Positions 7,934 to 11,297 of a stretch of 11,297 nt of DNA are shown here, one piece after another. Below the pieces are notes generated by a model. The model saw only the letters and a list, made by a program, of their open reading frames with translations, was not told the DNA's origin and ran no database searches. The first letter of the stretch is position 1, and each line of letters opens with the position of its first letter. Source of the DNA: JAKAGZ01 sp964412105 (GTDB lineage Bacteria; Bacteroidota; Ignavibacteria; Ignavibacteriales; Ignavibacteriaceae); NCBI GenBank assembly GCA_964412105.1, contig CAYPNM010000074.1, forward strand, positions 1 to 11,297, in the 5' to 3' direction. Both the position numbers and the translations under genes were made by a program.

Positions 7934-8223
7934 TTTCATTTAAAAATCAGAAAACTAAAGTTTATATATTTTTTGTGTTGTTCCTGATTGGAGTGGTATT
8001 TATTTTCTTCAATGAATCAGGAATTTTTAAATATCTTAAACTTCGAAGTGAAGTTAAATCTTTAAATGAGCAGGTAGAAAGACTGCAGGAGCAGAATAAA
8101 AGTCTGCAGGCAGAAATCGACTCATTGCAAAATAAAATTCCTGCAAAGATAGAAAAAGTTGCTCGTGAAAAATATGGGATGAAAAGACCCGGAGAAAAGT
8201 CGATTCAAGTAATTGAAAAATAA
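7930..8223 (+). CDS. FtsB/DivIC-family septum formation initiator
   Basis: A 97-residue bitopic division protein of the DivIC/FtsB family, which forms a complex with FtsL and FtsQ/DivIB and helps activate septal wall synthesis. Seen: a short cytoplasmic N-terminus with lysines, one transmembrane helix (about 11-27), a coiled coil (about 36-70, with leucine/glutamate heptads such as LNEQVERLQEQNKSLQAEI), and the family end signature EKVAREKYGMKRPGE (75-89). The start ATG overlaps the ddl stop (ATGA, 7930-7933), so translation is probably coupled. Pairing of a wall-precursor ligase with a divisome protein is functionally sensible. Whether it is the orthologue of FtsB or of DivIC cannot be separated from sequence alone. 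Confidence 0.92.
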   Translation: MISFKNQKTKVYIFFVLFLIGVVFIFFNESGIFKYLKLRSEVKSLNEQVERLQEQNKSLQAEIDSLQNKIPAKIEKVAREKYGMKRPGEKSIQVIEK

Positions 8224-8224
8224 A

Positions 8225-9517
8225 ATGGGCAAAATTAAAATACCTCAAACTCCTTTAGCCGAACGAGTCAGACCAAAAAAAGTTGAAGAATTCCAGGGGC
8301 AGCAGGCGTTGCTTGGGGAAGGCAAACCTATCCGGTTGATGATCGAGAATGATACTCTAAGCTCTTTTATACTATGGGGAGCTCCGGGCACAGGAAAAAC
8401 AACGATTGCGAAAATAATTGCTGAACATACAAATTCCGATTTTTACCAGCTTAATGCTGTATCTTCAGGCGTAAAAGATATTCGTTCAATTATTGGGATT
8501 GCTGAAAAGAACCAAACAATTGGAAAGAGGACAATACTGTTTATAGATGAAATTCATCGATTCAACAAATCTCAACAGGATGCATTACTGCATTCTGTCG
8601 AATCAGGTCTAATTACATTAATTGGAGCAACTACAGAAAACCCTTCATTTGAGGTAATACCGGCATTAAGGTCACGCGCAAGAATTTACATTCTTGAGGA
8701 ATTATCTAAAGAAAATTTAAAAGCAATTCTTGACTCTGCATTAAAAAGAGACAATTTCCTTTCATCTATAAAAATTGAAAATATAGATGAAGAATTTTTA
8801 TTCTATTTATCAGGAGGAGATGCCAGGGCATTACTGAGCATACTTGAATCTGCAGTAATCCAGGAAATTGATTCCAAGCCGTTATGCATTACAAAGGAGG
8901 TGCTTGAAAATGTTGTGCAGAAAAAGAATATAATTTATGATAAAGCCGGAGAAGAACATTATAATGTGATCTCAGCATTTATTAAAAGTCTGAGAGGCAG
9001 TGATCCAGATGCGGCTCTTTACTGGCTTGCAAGAATGCTTGAAGGTGGTGAAGATCCATTATTTATTGCCAGAAGAATGGTTATACTTGCATCTGAAGAT
9101 ATCGGGAATGCTTCTCCGAATGCACTGGTGCTTGCAGAGGCTACTTTTGGAGCTGTAGACAAAATTGGAATGCCTGAAGCAAGAATAATTTTAGCTCAGT
9201 GTGCTACTTACCTTGCCTCCGCACCCAAAAGTAATGCATCTTATATGGGTATAGAAAGTGCATTTTCGGATGTACGCAATAATCCCTTATATCCTGTCCC
9301 TCTTCACTTAAGAAATGCTCCCACCAAACTGATGAAAGATATCGGTTATGGAAGAGAGTACAAATATGCTCACGAATTTCAAAAGCATTTTGTTGAAGAA
9401 AATTATTTTCCTGATGAATTAAAAAATACTCAATATTACTTCCCGAGCGAAAATGGCCAGGAGAAGAGGATAAAAGACTGGCTGAAATCTTTGTGGAAAT
9501 CACTTAAGAAATACTAA
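8225..9517 (+). CDS. rarA: replication-associated recombination protein A (RarA/MgsA AAA+ ATPase)
   Basis: A cytosolic AAA+ ATPase related to clamp loaders and RuvB, acting at stalled replication forks with SSB (family knowledge: MgsA in E. coli, WRNIP1/Mgs1 in eukaryotes). In the 430-residue product: PLAERVRPKKVEEFQGQ at 10-26, Walker A GAPGTGKTT at 52-60, Walker B LFIDEIHRFNKSQQDAL at 105-121, sensor-1 GATTENPSFE, the Arg-finger region PALRSRARIY, then the tetramerisation and MgsA C-terminal domain (ALYWLARMLEGGEDPLFIARR, SEDIGNASP, PLHLRNAPT, FPDELKN). I chose ATG 8225, one base after the FtsB stop; the in-frame TTG at 8213 would add four residues and overlap the preceding gene by 11 nt. 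The stop lies 2 nt from the stop of the convergent dprA. Confidence 0.96.
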   Translation: MGKIKIPQTPLAERVRPKKVEEFQGQQALLGEGKPIRLMIENDTLSSFILWGAPGTGKTTIAKIIAEHTNSDFYQLNAVSSGVKDIRSIIGIAEKNQTIGKRTILFIDEIHRFNKSQQDALLHSVESGLITLIGATTENPSFEVIPALRSRARIYILEELSKENLKAILDSALKRDNFLSSIKIENIDEEFLFYLSGGDARALLSILESAVIQEIDSKPLCITKEVLENVVQKKNIIYDKAGEEHYNVISAFIKSLRGSDPDAALYWLARMLEGGEDPLFIARRMVILASEDIGNASPNALVLAEATFGAVDKIGMPEARIILAQCATYLASAPKSNASYMGIESAFSDVRNNPLYPVPLHLRNAPTKLMKDIGYGREYKYAHEFQKHFVEENYFPDELKNTQYYFPSENGQEKRIKDWLKSLWKSLKKY

Positions 9518-9519
9518 CA

Positions 9520-10641
9520 TTAAATTATAGAAAATACCTTGCCCGGAAGTTGTTTTACGAGTCCTTTGAACTCCAATGAAAGCAAATGCACGAGACAGTC
9601 AGAAGTTGAAAGGTTGGCGAATGATGCGATTTTATCGATTTGAATTTGTCCGTCGCTTAAAATATTTAATAATTTTTCCTCAAACAGATTAAGATCAGGT
9701 TTGGGCTTAGGAATATTTTTCCCGATAACGGGCTTTAATTTTAAATTAAGTTCGATCAAAATATCCTCTGCATCTTTTATTAACTTTGCATTACATCTTT
9801 GTATCAATGCATTTGTGCCCTCAGATTGTTTTACCCCCAAATTGCCCGGAATGGCAAATACCTCCCGGTTTTGGTCCAGAGCAAATTGAGCTGTAAGTAA
9901 AGCACCTCCGGTTGCGCCGGATTCAACTACAACGCAACCAAGTGATAGCCCAGAGATAATCCTATTTCGCTGTGGAAAATTTCCTGCGTCAGGCGGGGTA
10001 TCCAAATTATATTCAGAAAAAATAATCCCTTTTTCTGAAATTTCATCAAAAAGTTTTCTATTCTCCGGCGGGTAAATTATATTTAATCCTGAGCCAATAA
10101 CTGAGATAGTCCGGCAATTTGATTTTAGTGCTGATGCGTGCGCAACCGAATCAATGCCTCGAGCTAATCCGCTAACTATTGTAATATTTTGAGAAGCTAA
10201 TTCAGATGTGATTCTTTGTGCCTGAATTTTTCCATACTCGGTAGGATTTCTTGTCCCCACAATTGCGACTGAATATTTATCTGATTCAGATATTTCCCCT
10301 TTATAATAAAGAAGTAACGGAGGATCATAAATATTTTTTAGTAATTCAGGGTAGTCAGTATCCCAGAGCGAAGTAATTTTAATATTGAGATCATTTATCC
10401 GATCAAGTTCTCTTTTTGTTTCTTCTTCAACTTTATTTTTATTCTTAATAGTCCTTATTATTCTATTAACCAATATTTTATTTATTCTATCCGTTTCAAT
10501 TAAATCTTTTTCAGTTGCGCTTACAACATCCTGGGCAGATCCAAATTTTTTAAGGAGGTTCTTAATTTTACCCGGACCGATACCTTCAATTGAAAGAAGT
10601 AAATTGAGATTGGTTAATTCTTCAAGACTAAGTTTGGTCAA
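9520..10641 (-). CDS. dprA: DNA-processing protein A (DprA/Smf)
   Basis: Binds incoming single-stranded DNA during natural transformation and loads RecA; also widespread in non-competent bacteria. The 373 residues show three parts: an N-terminal helix-hairpin-helix/SAM-like region (IEGIGPGKIKNLLKKFGS, 18-35), the extended Rossmann core (VAIVGTR 125-131, VSGLARGID 156-164, FPQRNRIISGLS 222-233, ESGATGGALLTA 240-251, FAIPGN 262-267) and a C-terminal winged-helix DML1-like domain (about 318-373). It is therefore full length. The start is a TTG at 10641-10639; an in-frame TAA about ten bases upstream rules out an earlier ATG, and no Shine-Dalgarno is seen. It lies 39 nt after the EutN-like gene and is probably co-transcribed with it. 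Its stop nearly touches that of convergent rarA. Confidence 0.95.
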   Translation of the reverse strand: MTKLSLEELTNLNLLLSIEGIGPGKIKNLLKKFGSAQDVVSATEKDLIETDRINKILVNRIIRTIKNKNKVEEETKRELDRINDLNIKITSLWDTDYPELLKNIYDPPLLLYYKGEISESDKYSVAIVGTRNPTEYGKIQAQRITSELASQNITIVSGLARGIDSVAHASALKSNCRTISVIGSGLNIIYPPENRKLFDEISEKGIIFSEYNLDTPPDAGNFPQRNRIISGLSLGCVVVESGATGGALLTAQFALDQNREVFAIPGNLGVKQSEGTNALIQRCNAKLIKDAEDILIELNLKLKPVIGKNIPKPKPDLNLFEEKLLNILSDGQIQIDKIASFANLSTSDCLVHLLSLEFKGLVKQLPGKVFSII

Positions 10642-10680
10642 AACGAATTTTTATGATTTAATTAAAAAATTAAAGAGGAA

Positions 10681-10953
10681 TCACTTCACTTCTATTTTAT
10701 CGACAACGGCAACAATCATTGTATGTACAGGGGCTTTATTGTGTCCTAATATTTGTTTGACAGCTGCTCCTTCCTGGACAACAAGAACAGTGTCCCCAAT
10801 TCCGGAGTCAACCAGGTCTAAAGCAATAAAATCATTTTTGCCAATGAATTTTCCGTTGAGCCCTATTTTCTGGGCAATTAAAAGTTTGTGTCCTTTTAGA
10901 TATTGATTTTTTTGAGTGGAAATTACATTCCCCTTAACTTTTGCCAGTAGCAA
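10681..10953 (-). CDS. EutN/CcmL-family bacterial microcompartment vertex protein (BMC-P)
   Basis: A 90-residue beta-barrel protein of the EutN/CcmL family; members form pentamers that cap the vertices of icosahedral protein shells (carboxysomes, ethanolamine, propanediol and fucose/rhamnose compartments). Family pattern from the N-terminus: LLAKVKGNVISTQK (2-15), LKGHKLLIAQ (19-28), then DLVDSGIGDTVLVVQEGAA (46-64) and PVHTMIVAVVDKIEV (75-89), matching the usual AGxGD-VLVxxGSSAR and PVDaaIVGIVD with Ser for the first Ala/Gly. The start is TTG at 10953: it gives the canonical family N-terminus and has an AAAGGA Shine-Dalgarno 8 nt upstream. A longer reading from 11043 would add a hydrophobic 30-residue stretch out of frame with the preceding gene. 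It overlaps that gene by 20 nt and lies 39 nt before dprA. No other shell or core enzyme is in view, so partners must lie elsewhere, or it has another role. Confidence 0.88.
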   Translation of the reverse strand: MLLAKVKGNVISTQKNQYLKGHKLLIAQKIGLNGKFIGKNDFIALDLVDSGIGDTVLVVQEGAAVKQILGHNKAPVHTMIVAVVDKIEVK

Positions 10954-11230
10954 TGTCGTTTTCCTTTGAATCTTCCATACTGTTTTTCTTACGATAAAAA
11001 ATAGAAGTAGGAATAACAATTGTATAGCCGAAAACCAAAACAATCGGCGAAATTACTAATGATACAAAACTATTCCACGGTCCTATTGACATTAAATAGA
11101 AGCCAAGGATAATAAGAGCAATTCCGGCAAAGAGCAAATAATAATTATTTCTTTCCCAATAGATATTGAATGGTGAAGTAAAAACTTTTTTTGAGCCGTG
11201 ATTATGTTTCTTTTTTGCTTTTTTTGGCAT
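10934..11230 (-). CDS. small two-helix membrane protein, DUF3098-like
   Basis: A 98-residue protein with a strongly basic N-terminus (PKKAKKKHNHGSKK), a FNIYWERNNY segment, two transmembrane helices (about 31-48 and 56-75) separated by a short SIGPWNS turn, then a polar tail (80-98). The layout and wording (NYYLLFAGIALIILGFYLMS, then SPIVLVFGY) resemble DUF3098-type small membrane proteins of Bacteroidota, whose function is unknown; this assignment is from recall. The start ATG at 11230 has a GAGGA Shine-Dalgarno seven bases upstream (plus-strand 11238-11242). It begins just after an intrinsic terminator, so it appears to be the first gene of the set with the EutN-like gene and dprA; it overlaps the former by 20 nt. 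Confidence 0.78.
   Translation of the reverse strand: MPKKAKKKHNHGSKKVFTSPFNIYWERNNYYLLFAGIALIILGFYLMSIGPWNSFVSLVISPIVLVFGYTIVIPTSIFYRKKNSMEDSKENDIATGKS
10962..10967 (-). promoter_or_regulatory. Shine-Dalgarno of the EutN-like gene, inside the upstream gene
   Basis: The minus strand reads AAAGGA, followed by 8 nt and then TTG at 10953. It lies within the last codons of the membrane-protein gene. It decides the start of the EutN-like gene, because the start it serves gives exactly the family's N-terminus. Confidence 0.6.
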
Positions 11231-11250
11231 TTAATTTTCCTCATTATAAT

Positions 11251-11283
11251 AAAAAGCCCAGTGATAGGGATACCACCGGGCTT
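11251..11283 (-). terminator. intrinsic terminator of an unseen minus-strand gene upstream
   Basis: Arms 11254-11263 and 11274-11283 form a 10-bp stem around a 10-nt loop. Read as minus-strand RNA all ten pairs form (AAGCCCGGUG with CACUGGGCUU), one being a G-U wobble; read as plus-strand RNA that pair becomes an A-C mismatch. On the minus strand the stem is followed by TTTTT (11255-11251) and AT-rich DNA, the classic arrangement. It ends a transcript entering from beyond 11297, just 21 nt before the small membrane-protein gene. Confidence 0.8.
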
Positions 11284-11297
11284 GACCCATTAATATC

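Noticed and set aside
8213..8224. Four-codon TTG extension of rarA
   Set aside because: The ATG at 8225 fits the family start and abuts the previous stop; the TTG adds only MKNK-like residues.
9204..9503. 99-codon minus-strand open frame within rarA
   Set aside because: Antisense to the well-conserved C-terminal domain of RarA, with no recognisable motif.
10385..10906. 173-codon plus-strand open frame
   Set aside because: It lies antisense to dprA and the EutN-like gene, has a low-complexity Ser/Leu/Ile composition and matches no family; the minus-strand genes explain the region.
10954..11043. Hydrophobic N-terminal extension of the EutN-like protein
   Set aside because: It overlaps the membrane-protein gene in another frame; the TTG at 10953 with AAAGGA gives the canonical family N-terminus.
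11245..11250. TATAAT on the minus strand just before the small membrane-protein gene
   Set aside because: There is no -35-like hexamer at proper spacing, and a start from it would begin within or at the Shine-Dalgarno.

Overview
The window is AT-rich (roughly 35-40% G+C by eye) and densely coding, with 13 genes. Protein-level resemblance points to the Bacteroidota/Chlorobiota side of the tree, possibly Ignavibacteria: there is a metF without Shine-Dalgarno, a DUF3098-like small membrane protein, a stand-alone EutN/CcmL protein, many genes lacking a recognisable ribosome binding site, and several TTG starts. This placement is an inference from composition and family impressions, not from a marker gene.

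Layout. Plus strand, 1-4149: the 3' part of an M48 zinc peptidase, an unnamed four-helix membrane protein, a DUF2269-like four-helix membrane protein, and a large membrane-anchored penicillin-acylase-family (S45) hydrolase. Then metF (4212-5177). Then a tight plus-strand cluster (5256-9517): Gfo/Idh/MocA oxidoreductase, class II aldolase, D-alanine--D-alanine ligase, FtsB/DivIC-like division protein and the AAA+ ATPase RarA. Its junctions are a 13-nt overlap, a 39-nt gap, a 4-nt ATGA overlap and a 1-nt gap, so it probably forms one transcription unit. Minus strand, 11230-9520: a small two-helix membrane protein, a bacterial microcompartment vertex protein (EutN/CcmL, BMC-P) and DprA. These run toward rarA and meet it with only 2 nt between stop codons. 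Upstream of this minus-strand set is a clear intrinsic terminator hairpin (11251-11283) that closes a minus-strand transcript coming from outside the window.

How the genes relate. The 5256-9517 cluster joins sugar/sugar-acid metabolism (oxidoreductase, aldolase) to cell-wall precursor synthesis (Ddl), division (FtsB/DivIC) and replication-fork maintenance (RarA). The minus-strand set puts a BMC shell vertex protein beside DNA-uptake/recombination protein DprA. A class II aldolase and a BMC-P gene within 4 kb recall the fucose/rhamnose-degrading microcompartments (aldolase making lactaldehyde inside a shell), but no hexameric shell protein, aldehyde dehydrogenase or other core enzyme is present here, so a microcompartment locus is only a possibility for the flanks.

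No stretch longer than 300 bases lacks a gene; the largest gap is 1034-1180 (147 nt), in which I see no convincing promoter or RNA. I see no tRNA, rRNA, CRISPR array, insertion sequence or attachment site. Most of the window looks like ordinary chromosomal housekeeping; the orphan BMC vertex gene and the uncharacterised membrane protein are the points most worth following.
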